Assembly (NCBI GenBank): GCA_015183035.1
Contig: JACZZP010000004.1
Coordinates: forward strand, 2,046,001-2,110,000
DNA length: 64,000 nucleotides
Reading direction: 5' to 3'
Origin: Meloidogyne chitwoodi
Lineage: Eukaryota; Nematoda; Chromadorea; Rhabditida; Meloidogynidae
Shown here in pieces: positions 13,015 to 30,638 of this stretch. Under the pieces are notes generated by a model. It worked only from the letters and a program-made list of their open reading frames with translations, was not told where the DNA came from and did not search any database. Both the position numbers and the translations under genes were made by a program. Each line of letters starts with the position of its first letter. Within the stretch, counting starts at the first letter, position 1.

Positions 13015-13294
13015 CTTAAGCAAGGGTGCTCGCTTTTCCTCTTTTTATCCTGATAAGTCTCTTCAAGGCGCCTGTGATAAAGGACACTCTCTCGTGTATA
13101 AAAGACGCAGGAAAACTGACCAGTGGATAGCTGAGGTCAGAGAAATGTCACATGCCCTGCTCTTTTCCAGAACTGTGCACAGTTTTTTGCGTCTCTTACG
13201 TCTTTTTAACATGAGAGAGTGTCCTTTATCACAGGCGCCTTGAAGAGACTTATCACGGATAAAAAGAACAAAAGCGAGCACCCTTGTGCTTAAG
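13015..13294. mobile_element. 280-bp MITE with about 100-bp terminal inverted repeats, TTAA at both ends
   Basis: The ends are CTTAAGCAAGGGTGCTCGC (13015-13033) and its near-exact complement (13273-13294). The arms stay matched for about 100 bp through CTTCAAGGCGCCTGTGATAA and beyond, with only a few mismatches and small indels. The TTAA at each border could be a piggyBac-type target duplication, but TTAA also falls inside the CTTAAG palindrome, so the exact edge is ambiguous. There is no coding capacity. High arm identity suggests fairly recent activity, or folding-driven conservation. Confidence 0.8.
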
Positions 13295-13770
13295 TATTTA
13301 TTTTCCTTTTTTTAATTAATTATTTTTAAAGATAACTAGATATAAGTGAATTTTGTTTATTTTATTTTATTTAGGGTTATTTAACGAATTTTGACTTTAA
13401 ATAAAATAAAAAAGTAGAAATTAATTGAAAAATTAAAAAAAAATTAAATAATAAACACAAAAAGTTACGAATTTTTGTTTCCCAATTCCAAAATCAGTTA
13501 AACATTTTTTATTATAAATACATAAAGTTTTGGAATTTTGAAGAAAAACTTAATTTTCATATCAGAAATTCCGTTAGAAAATAAAAATATTAAAAAAAAA
13601 AGTAAAAATTCAAAAAGATTTTTTTAAAGGTAATATTTATTATATTTTACTTAGAGGAATAAGGCATTGGAATATACAACATTATTAGTATTATTAAATA
13701 AAAAATTTATAAAAAAAGAGAGAAAATGTGTGTCAAACCCGTTTTTTTCAAAAATCATTTTTTAAAAAAA

Positions 13771-18895
<5,125 letters not shown>

Positions 18896-21800
18896 GGACC
18901 ACTCCAGTGTAGAAATAACAAAAACTTTTTTTAAAGGATTAGTTAAGTAAAAATATATAATTCAAATTAAAATAAAGATGTACTAAATATTTTAAAAAAT
19001 TAATAGAATAAAAATAATAATTATTTTTAAATTTCTTAAATAAATAAAAATAAAAAAATTATTTGGGGGAAATAAATATAAATAAAAATTTAAAAAGAAA
19101 AGGAAATAAAATGATTTAATAAAAAAAGATTAAATTTAATTTCTTAATTTAACTCTTCGCTAAATAATATATTTTTAATTTAATTTTTGGATATATAAAA
19201 TTATTTTTAGAATTTTATTTTAATTTTTTTAATATATTTGCTAATATTTAAGTATAAATTTGTTAAATTTAAATTTAAATAAAAAAATATTTATTGCGCA
19301 AGACAGTTTTGTTAAATTGAAATAAAACTTAATTGATGCATAAATGGAAAAAATATTTAAAAAAATTCTCTTGGAAAATAGCGGAAATGTTTAAAAAAAG
19401 AAAAAAGGGGAAGGACTACCAACCCCACTAAGTACAAATTGAGCGATATGAAAAAATAAAAGAATATATATTGAATAAAGAAACACGCGGTTGTCGAGAA
19501 TTGGTATAATTGAATGAATTAAAAAGAAAAGAAAAAATAAGGTGATAGTTACTCTGGGGAAAAGTGAAAAAATATTAGCAGAACAAGTAGTAGGAAATAA
19601 GGGGACATTAAGACGTAAAGACTTTTGGACGTGGACAAAGAAATACTTCTATTGGGCACTTAGGGCAATAAGAATTTGTAAAAGATACTTGACGGTTTAT
19701 CTAACATATGGAAAAATTTCAGAATTTTTGGTTAAATATTTTAAATGTTATTCTCCAAAAACTCTGAAGTTCTAAAAATTTGTCAATAACCCTTTTTTAA
19801 ATCATAAAATAAAAAATATTTAAAAGAAAAATTTTAAATTTTTAGTAAAATTAGATAACCCATTTAAGAATAATTGTGCAAAATTTTACATTTTTATGTC
19901 TTCAATTTATGCATATTTTTTAAGTGAACGCCATAGAATTACCGCGCCAAGATAGGTCAGCCTATAAGAAAAGAAGAAAAAGAAAAAACTCGTTCAAGAG
20001 AAAGGGTTAAAACAACAGCGGAAACAACAAAGGAAAAAAATAAAAAAATCATCAATAGAAAAAATATATATTTCATTTATTTTTAAGTCTATAATATACT
20101 TCTCTAAATAAATAACAACTCTCCCTTTTATTTTTTTTTTGTTTTACTGCTGTCACTAAAAAGAAAAACGTGACAAAAAATAAAAATAATAATATTCAAA
20201 CACTTTTGGATATTAAGGGATTAATAATTAAATTTTTTAAATATTTTTAAAATAAAATAAAGTTAAAATTTTGTTTTCATTTGGCAATATTCCCTAATAT
20301 TTATATTACAAAAAATGTCCAAAATATTCTAAAATTACAAATTATTCTTAATTTTTTTGTTTCTATCTACTATGAGTTGAGAAAATTCAAAGATTAATAT
20401 TATGAATATTTAATATAATTAATGATTAATTAATTAAATAAATAAATAAATAAAAAACAAGCAAGTGAAAGTTAAATTTGTGTTAAGAATTAATTAATTT
20501 GCTTCTGTTTTATAATTTAATTTTTTATAATATTAAATTAACAAACTACTACTATTTTTATTTAATTTAAAGAACAATTTAATATTAATAGGAATTTTTA
20601 AATATAAAACTAAAAATAAAAAAAAAGTTTGTGGGTGGATTTTGACTTAATTAAAAGAATTCTTATTTAACTCACAATTAGTAGACAATTTATTTATATT
20701 TTTAAATTAAGGTTTAATTACAAAAATATTATTTAGAGAAACTAAAATAGTTATTTCTAAAAATAAAAAAATTAGTGGATAAATCGAATTATTTTAAAAT
20801 AAAAATATAATTATTTTTAAGCTTTTTTGTTAGACAAAATAATTTTTTTATTAAATTAAAAATATTTAAAATTTAAATCTAAAAATAGTGAATAATAAAA
20901 ATAAAATAAATAAATATTTAAAAAGACCTAAATATAATTTTTGGTTGACAAAAAAGTGACACATTTCTCATCCCAATAAAATTGTCAATCCCATTAATCT
21001 TCCAAAAATCAAAAATATTCATTTTTGATTTATTTCTTTTTTTTCTGTTCTCAAATTTTCAATTTTTTTTAAAACATTATTCATTTAAAATATAGTAACT
21101 AACTTTTATAACTCACAGAATTCCCAAAATTCCTTTACTTTTATTCCTCACTTTTTTATTTTTTAAATTTTATTTAAAAAAAGATCAAGAACATATGTTT
21201 ATTTATAAAAAAAGAAATGATGGAACATATGTGAAAAAAGTTTAAAAAACTTAAAAAGAAAAAAAAGCTGAAAAAAAATAAAAAAGTTCCGAATTTGGGA
21301 AATATTTGGAAACCTTAAAAAAATTCTTTTTAGGAAGAGGCGTGGAAAATAAATTTAAGGAAAAAATATTAAAAAGAATGAAGTATGTATGAAGCAAAAA
21401 AAAGTAAAAAGGGTAAGAACAACCAAAAGGATTGAATTGATTGGGTTGGATATGAAAATAAGAGACAGCCGGCTTTATTTACTACAACATTGAAGAGAGA
21501 GAGAAAAGAAAGAGAAGAGAGAGAGAAAATAAAAGAGAGAGAGAGAAAACAAAAAAGATAAAATAAAAGAGAAGAATATATAAATTATGAATAGAGTAAA
21601 ATATAAATGTTAAAAAAGAGAAAAAGAGAAAATAAATTGAAACAACTGGCCAAATCCATTGCTAAACAAAATATGCCAAATACAGCGACTGGTAATATTA
21701 AATAGAAAAGGATTATTTTTACATATTAAAAAGAGAGATGTATTTATTTAAATAATAAAATAAAATAATTATTTAAATTAATTTAATATTTTAAATTGGA

Positions 21801-23298
21801 CTTTTCTCATATAATAAACACATTGGGGGGACTTGGGAATAATATGTATTTTGTTCTACAAGCTTTTACATATTTTTTATTTTAAAAATGAGTGGAGAAG
21901 AATAAAAAAATATAAAAACTTGTAAGATTTTATATTTTTTATTAAATTTGTGGAAATAATAAATTTAAATAAATACTTCTCTCTAACTATTCAAAATAGT
22001 AATATATCTTTTTAGGGTTATTAAAATTTATTTGGAGAGTTTCAATCTTTTAATGATAAAATATTCTATATAAACTAACAAAGTGAATGCCCAAGGATTT
22101 TATAAAGAAAGAAAATTGTTAATTTTTAGCTAAAAAATATTTTAAAAAATTTTAAAATATTAATAAAAATTGAAAAAGAATTTATTTAATAAATTTTAAA
22201 TAAAAATAAATAATTTTATAAAATAAAAAATTCTTTTAAATTTATTTAAAATGGCAAAATTCTCTTTTATAATATTTAATTTTAATAAAAATTCCCCCTT
22301 CATTGCTTTTCATTTTTAAATATAAAAAAAACCAACCAAACGCAATCAATGTTAAAGCTAAATATATTTAAAAGACATTTTAAATAATAAAAGGGAATTA
22401 TTTAATATATTTATTTGCCTATTATATTTATTAAGTATTTATTATTTTTTTAATAAGAAAAGCAATGAGTGAATTAATTTAAAAAATTATTTAAATTAAA
22501 AAAATATTTATGAGAGAAAAGCAAAAATAAAATTTTTTAAATAAAAATACATAATGCCAAAAATAAAAAATTTAAATAAAAATAAATTAATTTTATTTAA
22601 ATTTAATATTTATATCAAAAGGAGTTGACATTTATTTAAAAAGAATAAATAAAAGATTTTTTAGCTTAAATTAAAAACAAAATATTAATTTAACTGAACA
22701 AAATACCTTAAATTAAGGTTTTGTATTTTTCACTTTTGAAGTTTTTAATTTAAAAAATCTGAAGAATTAATAGATAAAATTATTTTTCGCAAAAAAACGA
22801 AATGAAGATTATTATAAAACTCTCTGATCTCCCCACTCATTTATAATATTTATTAGAAAATGTCACCTATATCCTAAAAGATATTTTAAATAATTATTAA
22901 ATTAAAATTTAATAATTAATCAAGAAAATAAATTTAGAAAAAATTAACAAAATTTAAGGCTTTTTTAACAAATTCAAAGGAAATTAAATATTTAATAATT
23001 TTATTTATAATTTTAAAAATTAAATAAAACTGACAAAATTTTAAAGTTTTTTTTAAATTTATGGGTGATAAGGAAGTTTTAAAAATCATCAATTCATCAA
23101 CCAAAACTTCACAAAATTTAAAAAAATTTAAAAAATAAGCATTATAATGGATTAACGTTAAAAATAAAATTAAAAAACAGTTGTTTATTTTTTAGCTCAA
23201 AAAAAAATTTCCTTCGACCCTTTAAACGTTTTTATATTTATTTAAAATTATTGACTATTTGCAAAGATAAAACAAAAAGAAAAACTTAAAAAAACGAA
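18896..23298. other. 4.4-kb intergenic region, divergent promoters of kinase and sarcoglycan genes
   Basis: No convincing exon was found. It holds a short perfect hairpin at about 18788-18826 (AAAAGTGAAATT/AATTTCACTTTT), a purine-rich GA tract at 21490-21550 (GAGAGA repeats that could act as a GAGA-type promoter element), a repeated GAACATATGT word at 21189 and 21223, and a hairpin at 22700-22727 (ACAAAATACCTTAA and complement). A 77-codon open frame at 19542-19775 lacks an ATG at its start and splice or family support, and is treated as upstream or leader sequence of the kinase gene. The rest is A+T-rich and featureless. Confidence 0.45.
21490..21550 (+). promoter_or_regulatory. GA-rich tract, possible GAGA-type promoter element
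   Basis: About 60 bp of nearly pure purine with repeated GAGAGA words lie in the middle of the divergent intergenic region, upstream of both the kinase (minus) and the sarcoglycan (plus). GA tracts are common near nematode promoters, but this could equally be a simple repeat. Confidence 0.3.
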
Positions 23299-25789
23299 AT
23301 GTCCTTTAAATTAATTTTTTTTATTATTTATTTTATTTTAATTTTAATAAATGCCCAGAATATTAGAGAACATGCTGCAGAGTTGAGAGCTGTTAAAGGA
23401 CAGGTTTTTAGCTTAAATTTAATTTTTTTTTAATTTTTAAAAGGTTTTAAAAATTATTATTATTTTTCATTTTTATTTTTGCTAATATTTTATACATATT
23501 TAAATATTTTTTAAAGTTTTTTGTTCATATGCTTCATTCTGCCTATTTCTTTACTCAAACTGGTATATTTAAATTAATTAAAATTTATTAAAATTTAAAT
23601 TTTATTCAAGTTGATGTAAAATGGTCAGCATCTGTCCGTGGTCGTCCAACTTTACCTCAATGGATTCATTTAATGCCTTCTAGACATAGATCAATTGCTT
23701 TTTTAATTGGAACACCAGTTTCCCCAAATTCACATTTTCCTTTACATATTTTAGCTAAAAGAATTGATTCTTTTCAAAGTAATGAACAATCTTTTAGTAT
23801 TGTTACTAATGATGATCGTAATATTTTTTTAAATAAAATTAAATTAAATTTTAAAAATATTCTAAAAAATATAAAAGAGAACCTTTTCTTGTACCTTAGA
23901 CAATTTTAATTTGAGAAAAATTAAAATTAATAGGAATATTTTTGTATTTATTAGTAATGATAAAACTATATTCTCTTAAATTAAATAAAAATATTAAAAA
24001 ATTTATATTCTTTTCTTTTAATTTATATAGCACGTTTTACTGGCACAACCAGACAAATTGTTGAAATTTATTTGACTAATATAAATGCAGAAGAGATTTT
24101 ATGGGGAGTTGGAAGAGATAATAAACTAAAAAATTTAGAAAAGGTTTAATAAACATTTTAATAATATTATTTAATTTAATTTAAATATTTTAAGGCTATT
24201 CACTCAACTTTTAAAGGCAAACATGTTAACCCTTATATTTTTAATATTTTGCCTGGAACAGAAAATGCTTTAGATTTACAAAGACAATTTCATGGAAATA
24301 TTTTGACTGGGTTATTCTTTTAAAAATAAAATAAAAAAGAATCTTTTTATCACAAAATTCTTAGTTATACCAAAAAGAGATAACTGAGAGATTGAGGAAA
24401 TGGATAAGACAGAGATATTTACATATTAATATATTTTAAATAAAATTAAGGGCAATAATCCAAATTGGAACTCAATTAAATTTTCATCCAAATGTTCAAC
24501 AATTATCTCGTAGTATGCAACAAAATTCAGAATTTTGTTCACAAAATAAAAATATTCCAATGGATCGTAATTTCCGCCCAGAATTTAAAGTTGATTGGTG
24601 TAAATTTTATTTGGTAAGAAAATTTTATTTAAACTAAAGAAAATTAAATAAAATTAAATAAATATATTTTTAAGAGAAATGTAACAATTCCAATAGATTT
24701 AGAACAACATTTAAGAAAAATGTCTAAAGAAGGGAAAAATGCCAAAATTGATTATAGCAACGAAAATATGGAAATTTTAGGAAATAAAAAAGAAAATAAA
24801 AGTGATAATAAAATTTTTAACAAAGAACATGATCATTTGCCAGCTCCACCAGTTTATTATATTTGGGAAAGTGTTTTGGTAATTAATGGACAGTTCAGTG
24901 CAAATCTTATAACTCAGTAACAAAGGAAACGAGTGCTCTCCTGTCAAAAAGGGTTTAAGTGATTTTAAAAATATTATTTTAATTCCTTAAATACCAAAAA
25001 ATTTAAAAAATGATCAGTTTCCTCTTGAGTTATTAATTCTGCACTGAAACTACTGACACTCAATTTTTAACTAAAATAAATTAATTAAGCTTTTATTTAA
25101 AGGTTTTTCCTTTACTTGCTGTTTTTTGCCTTCTTTGTATTCTTTGTCTCAGTTTTATATTTTTTGGAAGACGAGAGGGTCAACACTGGAGAGATTATAA
25201 AACGCCAAAGTGAACAAAAAATATTTTATTTTTAATTTTAAAATATTAAATAAAATTTAAAGGAATCAATTAGAGCAATATTTAAATCTTCGAGAATCTC
25301 AACATCATTTAAGAGAAATGTCACAACAACGACAATTAGTATCTTCGATGAGTCGTTCTGGGCGTGAACAGTCTGACACAACAATGAGTATTGGAACATT
25401 TTTAAGACCTAAGGAAGAAGAAAAAGGGAGTAACAGTCAATTTAGTTTAAAGCCTGGTAATCTTTAAAATATTTAAAAAAAAAAACAATTTTGTGATTTT
25501 AAATTAAACAAAAATTTAATTTATTCTTTTTTAAATTAAAGATTCTTCAAATGAAAAAATTAATAATTATCCTACATCTTCAATTGGAAAACAAACCGTT
25601 GCTGAAGCTGCACGTGCAAATGGTTTAGCATTGAATTTATACAGACATCCAATTCTCAATTTAGAAGATGAAGAAGAAAATGGAATGGAAAATGATGGAA
25701 AATGGATAGAAAAGAATAATATTACTAAATGGCCAAATACTCAGAGATGGGATAATTCAAATGGAAGAATGCAAACAAGAATTTACTAA
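23299..25789 (+). CDS. sgca-1: Alpha/epsilon-sarcoglycan
   Basis: This is a single-pass membrane component of the sarcoglycan complex, which links the dystrophin complex to the muscle-cell membrane. Ten exons (23299-23403, 23517-23562, 23611-23817, 24031-24143, 24195-24310, 24451-24613, 24675-24878, 25103-25209, 25263-25456, 25542-25789) sum to 1503 nt, a 500-residue protein with no frame break. A hydrophobic signal peptide (ending near ILINA) precedes a cadherin-like ectodomain: LPQWIHLMPS, AFLIGTPVS, then FRPEFKVDWCKFYLRNVTI, the most diagnostic match to vertebrate SGCE/SGCA. The membrane helix is VFPLLAVFCLLCILCLSFIF, followed by a cytoplasmic REGQHWRDYKTP segment and LREMSQQRQ, both with counterparts in SGCE. 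The cytoplasmic tail is longer and more polar than in mammals. The start is the only ATG before the signal peptide. Family call is firm; the gene symbol rests on inferred orthology. Confidence 0.93.
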
Positions 25790-26952
25790 AATATATTCTC
25801 GTTTTATTATTTTTCAAATTGTTTAAGTCCAAATATATTTAATTATCATTTATTGTTTTTTTGAATATTATTTATTAGCTCAATACCAAAGTCCTCATTT
25901 CAAGATTAGTTATTTTGGGCCAATGAGTATAATTAAGGATTTATCCACTATAAAAAAAATTAATTGTATTTTAAACAAATGGAATTAAATTATTTTGAAT
26001 GGGTAATATTTATGTAGAGAAAAGGAAATATAAGAGAAGGGGAATTTTTGAAATAATTCAGTGGACAAAATGTTGAAAATAAATTATTATGAAAAAAAAT
26101 AGAGAAGAGAAGAAAATTCTTTTGAAATAATCTTACTGTATTTTTACCCAATGTACCGTATATAAATAAAATTTTTTTAACACTGCCAATTTTTAAAAAT
26201 TGTTACCCATTTTTAGCCAAATTATATATAAATTAAAATATATCTTTGGAAAAATTAATGAACTTAATTAAAACAAAATGAATTAATGAAAAAATTTATT
26301 CAGAACCTAAGAGCAGTGTAATGGTTAAAGCTCCATACTTGCATAATCTAATGCTCATATTTGTCACTTAGTATGGGAAATATTCAAGTTTAAGTTTTAT
26401 TTAATAGAAACATTTTTGTTTCATAATAATTTTAACTTTAAATTTTTTAAAATTTAAATATAAGAAAATAACCATTTTTTGTTATTAATTGCAGTTAAAG
26501 TGAAATATCAGAAAAATTCCCAAAGAACACAAAACTTTTTGAATGGATAGTAAAAAAGAATAAAAGATGATTCAAAAATTTATTATTTTAATTATTATTA
26601 TAAATTTTTTTTTAATGAAGTTGCTTTGTTCAAAGCATGTATTTTTTATAATTAAATATTAGGCAAAATTCCCAGAATAAATAAAAAAAATTAAAAAAAT
26701 GTAAATATAGTATATGTATGATTTTTTGCCTTTAAACTCAGTTCATTTTGTGGGCGGAAATAAAAATTATTCTAAAATTCTTATAAATACTACATTTTAT
26801 CAGTTAATATTTTTAATATTTTCCTTATGATGCCATTTTGATAAAACAAATATTTTTTAAAATAAAATAATTTAATTTGTATTTTAGAAACATCAAATTT
26901 TAATAAATAATAAAAATTGAAAAATATCTCCAAATACTTTTCAAATTTTTCT
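25790..26952. other. Intergenic region 3' of sarcoglycan
   Basis: A+T-rich with no exon found. It contains a degenerate tRNA-like block at 26308-26395, listed separately. The words CTTACTGTATTTTTACCC and TGTACCGTATAT at 26135-26165 resemble remnants of the TACCGTATTT-ended repeats but do not form a complete element. Confidence 0.4.
26308..26395 (+). pseudogene. Degenerate tRNA-like or tRNA-derived sequence
   Basis: GTGTAATGGTTAAAGCTCC resembles an A box (TGG-type D-loop) and AATATTCAAGTTTAAG about 60 bp later resembles a decayed B box. The distance between them fits a tRNA or a tRNA-derived SINE head. The acceptor stem does not pair well and the B box lacks the GGTTC core, so it is unlikely to be a working tRNA. 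Confidence 0.35.
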
Positions 26953-27213
26953 ATGAAGTTTAAACAACAACAAAAATTAAAGCAATTACCTCAGGAATTG
27001 TATTTTGATATATTTAAAACAATAAATACTTTTCCAATTAAATTTAAAAATAATTATGATGAAATTAATTTAAAACAAAAATTAATAATAAAATTCAAAT
27101 CTTGGGGAAGATATATTATTAATTTTTTGATCTCGTCAAAAATTATCTACATATCTACTAAAAAAGCATTTTATGCTAAAAAGGTGATTTATTGGAGATT
27201 AAAGAGATTAAAC
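26953..27213 (+). CDS. Short F-box-like protein or fragment
   Basis: The 86-residue frame from the first ATG contains QLPQELYFDIFKTINTFP, which matches the start of an F-box (LPxELxxDIF) that binds Skp1 in SCF ubiquitin ligases. It lacks the C-terminal substrate-binding repeats expected of a full F-box protein and ends in a basic tail. The related fragment at 59025-59246 has KLPIELYFDLIYYIPFN. Such F-box-headed proteins form large families in root-knot nematodes (general knowledge). It may be a remnant or an unspliced first exon; no downstream exon in phase was identified. Confidence 0.4.
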
Positions 27214-27410
27214 TAAAATATAAATAAAAAATGGTTAAATTATTAATAAATTTAAAGAAACAATAATTTATGGGCAAAAGCTGAACAGTTTTTTTTATTA
27301 ATCGAAAGCATACGAGAAGAGAATTAATTTAATCAATTGGACCAATCCAATCAGATTAATCAACAAAAAGTGATAAAAGAGGAAAATCTTGATTTCGTGT
27401 TTTTCGGGCG

Positions 27411-28070
27411 TAACTTTGAATCTGGGGAAATATAGGTGGTTTTTGTATAGCGATTCAATTTATACAAGTGAGTTGGCTTCGTAAGAGCTCGGCAAGCTGA
27501 GTCGAACTAGCCCTGACGAAGTCGAACCAACGACTCTCAGCCGAGATAAAGACCCCGAAAATCGAAAAACCATAGGGGGGAGTAAGCTCTTTTTGAAGGT
27601 AAAAATTCAAATAGGAGTATGATAGCTCATTCGAAAGAGCTCTTCGAGACCTATCGAAAGGGAATAAAATCGTTTTGATTAAACGATTTTGAACAAAGTT
27701 ATGAAGGACCGAAGTTTGCTGTAAACACTTCAAACTTGGACCTATTGGGAGTGTTTTATTACTTTTCATTTGGGCGCCCATCGTTGGTTGGCTTTTGATA
27801 CATGCGTTATTCTACGGCGCAAATTACAACAAAATAATTAATTCAGTGAAAATAATTTAAGTGCAGCCGCGGTAATCACTTTATAGAGCTTACTACTCCA
27901 CCCTATGGTTTTTCGATTTTCGGAGATCTGTATCTCGGCTCAGAGTCATTGGTCAGACTTCAATCAGGGCTAGTTCGACTCAGCTTGCCGAGCTCTTTCG
28001 AATGACAGCTAACTTGTGTAACTTTAACCGCTGCAAAAAAAACCACCTATACTTCCCCAGATCCGTAACT
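27411..28070. mobile_element. 660-bp fold-back element with long imperfect terminal inverted repeats
   Basis: The left arm (27411-27580) reads AATCTGGGGAAATATAGGTGG, then GAGCTCGGCAAGCTGAGTCG, AACTAGCCCTGA, GAGCCGAGATA-type words and AATCGAAAAACCATAGGG. The complement of the right arm (27895-28070) carries the same words in the same order. The arms are about 170 bp. The centre (27581-27894) is unique apart from a block near 27610-27660 that recurs at 37893-37930. There is no transposase coding; open frames on the minus strand here are spurious. The element sits directly upstream of the secreted-protein gene at 28406 and may contribute to its promoter. Confidence 0.7.
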
Positions 28071-28405
28071 TTTTCTAAAATCAACTGATCTGGTTGGTCT
28101 TATTGATGAAAAGACTTCATTTTTCTAGCTCTTTTGAATGATATAAAAATTATCTGAAAATGTTTAAAATTCAAAAGTTATAAGGGCTACTCTGAATTGG
28201 CCAACTCTGAATCGTCCTTTACCGTTCACAGTTGACAATTTAAAAATTTTCTTCGCGCCCGGTCAGGTTTAAATGATAAAATGAATAGAGAAAGAGAGAG
28301 CAGTATTATTACGTTAAAAAATAAGTAGTCGCATAAAGATAGAAGATGTGCACCACATCAAAGAAAACAAAAAGGCATCTCTAATTTATTCATTTAAAAT
28401 TTGAC

Positions 28406-29754
28406 ATGTTTTACTTTAATTCAAAAATTATCTTAAAAATATTAATATTATTCCTCAATTTTTTATTGATTGTAACTTTATATTATATTTTTATTTAGAT
28501 ATTTTTAACTGATACAATTAAATATTCAGTCCAGATGGATTCATTATTAGCTCGTGAGAAGGTTGTTCTTGACATGCATACTTTATCTACTATGGTTTTT
28601 ATTTTCTAAATAATCTACTTATTGCCTTTTTTCAGTGTGATAAAATTTTACAAAATGGATGGGCTATGCCGCCGAGTTGTTGTGAACTCAATTGCATTTA
28701 TTCTCCGACATTTGCTGGGCAGTGTATGCAGGGAAAGGCATTTGTTATCGTCAATGCTGAAGCCTTGTCAATTAATTATTTTCCACCTGTTTATGGAGGT
28801 TAATTTTATTTTAAATTGTAGTAAACATGAGCGGAAAATTCTTTGAGCACAAAACCGAGGAAAAATTTTCTGGGAAAAGCATTTCCAATAGGGGCAGGCC
28901 ATCTTCTCAGAACTTTTCCCTCGTTCTCTTAACATTTCCTTGCATTATGTTAGTGCTGCTTTAACTGTCGAAAAGTTTTTTTCTCTTTTCCATTTTAACT
29001 GAATGTGAGTGATAGATAAATAATAATTATATTAACTGAATAGTACAAAATAAATTCTTTTTTGTTTAATAAACTAACTCAATTTTAGGAAACCAGACCG
29101 GTATTGTCATTGATGCGCTTCATTATTTTCCGATTCTGCGTTTAAAGTGTGTCAAGTACATTTTTTCTTTTGAGACAACGTTTGGCAATCTGTTAAAAGA
29201 CAATAAACAACAATTACCAATTGAAGTTTCAATAGGATTTAAGAATAATTTTGAGAAGATCGCTTTATGGATAGACAAAGAAAATAAGTTCACGTCATCT
29301 TATATAATTTGCAAAAGAGGAAAGGTAAATACAAAGCTTAACACGTTTGCCGATGATGATATTCTTGAATGTGGAATTCAATCTTTCCAGAATGGACATT
29401 TTGTTTATTTTAAAAAAAACGGAAGCAAAATTGGTAATTAACTTTTATAAAAATAATATATATACAAGCTAAATTATAAAAAAAGTAAATTTAAACAAAT
29501 AGCTTTAAGTAGAGAAAAATTAATTTTTTCACATTAAGATGATATAAATTTAATTTCAATAATTTGCATTAATTTAACTTATTGTAGGGAAAAATGTGTT
29601 GTTACATGAGGATCATGTAGAATTTGTTCCTTTTGTTTCATTGCGGTCGTGTTCTATTGTAAAGACAAACTTTAGCGCTACAACGATGTTATCAAAGTTT
29701 GACTCGGATCCACCGGCTTATGCTTTTTATGGACAGGATGTTTGGGAAACGTAA
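28406..29754 (+). CDS. Unrecognised secreted protein, 278 residues
   Basis: Five exons (28406-28471, 28499-28594, 28636-28798, 29089-29433, 29588-29754) total 837 nt with consistent phases and GT-AG borders, two introns being only 27 and 41 bp. The N-terminus (MFYFNSKIILKILILFLNF) is a strong signal peptide and no other membrane segment is present. The mature part is soluble, with cysteines near CDKILQNGWAMPPSCCELNC and single ones later, and beta-rich segments (KAFVIVNAEALSINYF, HFVYFKKNGSKIGKNVLL). The ORF ends QDVWET. Codons are clearly richer in G and C than those of neighbouring genes. I do not recognise the family; the segment pattern could suit a jelly-roll fold, but this is speculation. 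Secretion in a parasitic nematode makes it an effector candidate, by inference only. Confidence 0.72.
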
Positions 29755-30638
29755 ATACTTGACTAAATATAAAAATCTCAAGATATTTATTACATTGTAT
29801 TTTTAAGAACAAAGAAAAAGACATTTCATTTATGTAAAAATTATTTAAGAGAGATAAACATTTTTTAAAATTCGACATTTTGTGTATCACATTTTGGTAA
29901 TTGATATAATAGGATCTTAGATGTTGCTTAATTGTTTGAGCAAAACGGTTAAAGTAAACATGCTATAAAATTAAAACTACATAAATATTTATCTAGTTTA
30001 TTTAGTGCTTAAAAATTATTTTAATATTTTAAAAATTTGTTTAAAAAAATAACTGTAAAACAAATTAGTCATTAATAAATTTTTAAAAAAGTGGACAATT
30101 GAGGTAATAATTTTTGCAATTCAATAGCTGTGTTGCAAACAATTCTGAACAATTTCTGAATTTGTTAAAGGCTAAAATCTGTGCCTAAAATCAAAAAAAT
30201 TTTTTTTTAAATAAAATTTAATTTAAAAACACCTGTAAATTTCTTTCAACTAATTCTATACTTCCTTCACTTTTCTTAATAATTTCTTCTCTTCAATTAA
30301 ATCATCTTAAGTTTTGATTTGTATAGACTTAACTTTTAAAAAATATTAAATAAAATTATAAGTATATTCACTTTTTTATTATTAATGCAAAAATTACTTT
30401 TAAGTGTCTCAAATTAAAATATTTTATCAAAAAAAATAGAGCCTAAGGAAGTGGAATTTAAAAAATATTTATTAACTAATCAATACTTTACGCAAATATT
30501 TTTAAACTTGTTATCGGGGGGCATTGTTTTTGAATGCATATGTGCCAGTTTATTTTTGAGTGATTTATAGAGGGTAATTCGAGTTAATCTCACCAACATA
30601 TTAAAATAAAATATTTAAAAAAATTAACATTTTTCTTT
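29755..30638. other. Intergenic region between convergent genes
   Basis: This lies between the stop of the secreted-protein gene and the stop of the phospholipase-D-like gene on the other strand. A+T-rich, with no exon, hairpin or repeat that stands out. Confidence 0.4.

Noticed and set aside
19542..19775. 77-codon open frame upstream of the kinase gene
   Set aside because: It lacks an ATG start, has no recognisable domain, and sits alone in a promoter region; composition alone can explain it.
26308..26395. Functional tRNA gene
   Set aside because: A-box-like and weak B-box-like words are present, but the acceptor stem does not pair and the TTC loop core is lost; kept only as a low-confidence tRNA-derived sequence.
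27455..27781. 108-codon minus-strand open frame
   Set aside because: It lies inside the left arm and centre of the fold-back element and reads through inverted-repeat sequence.
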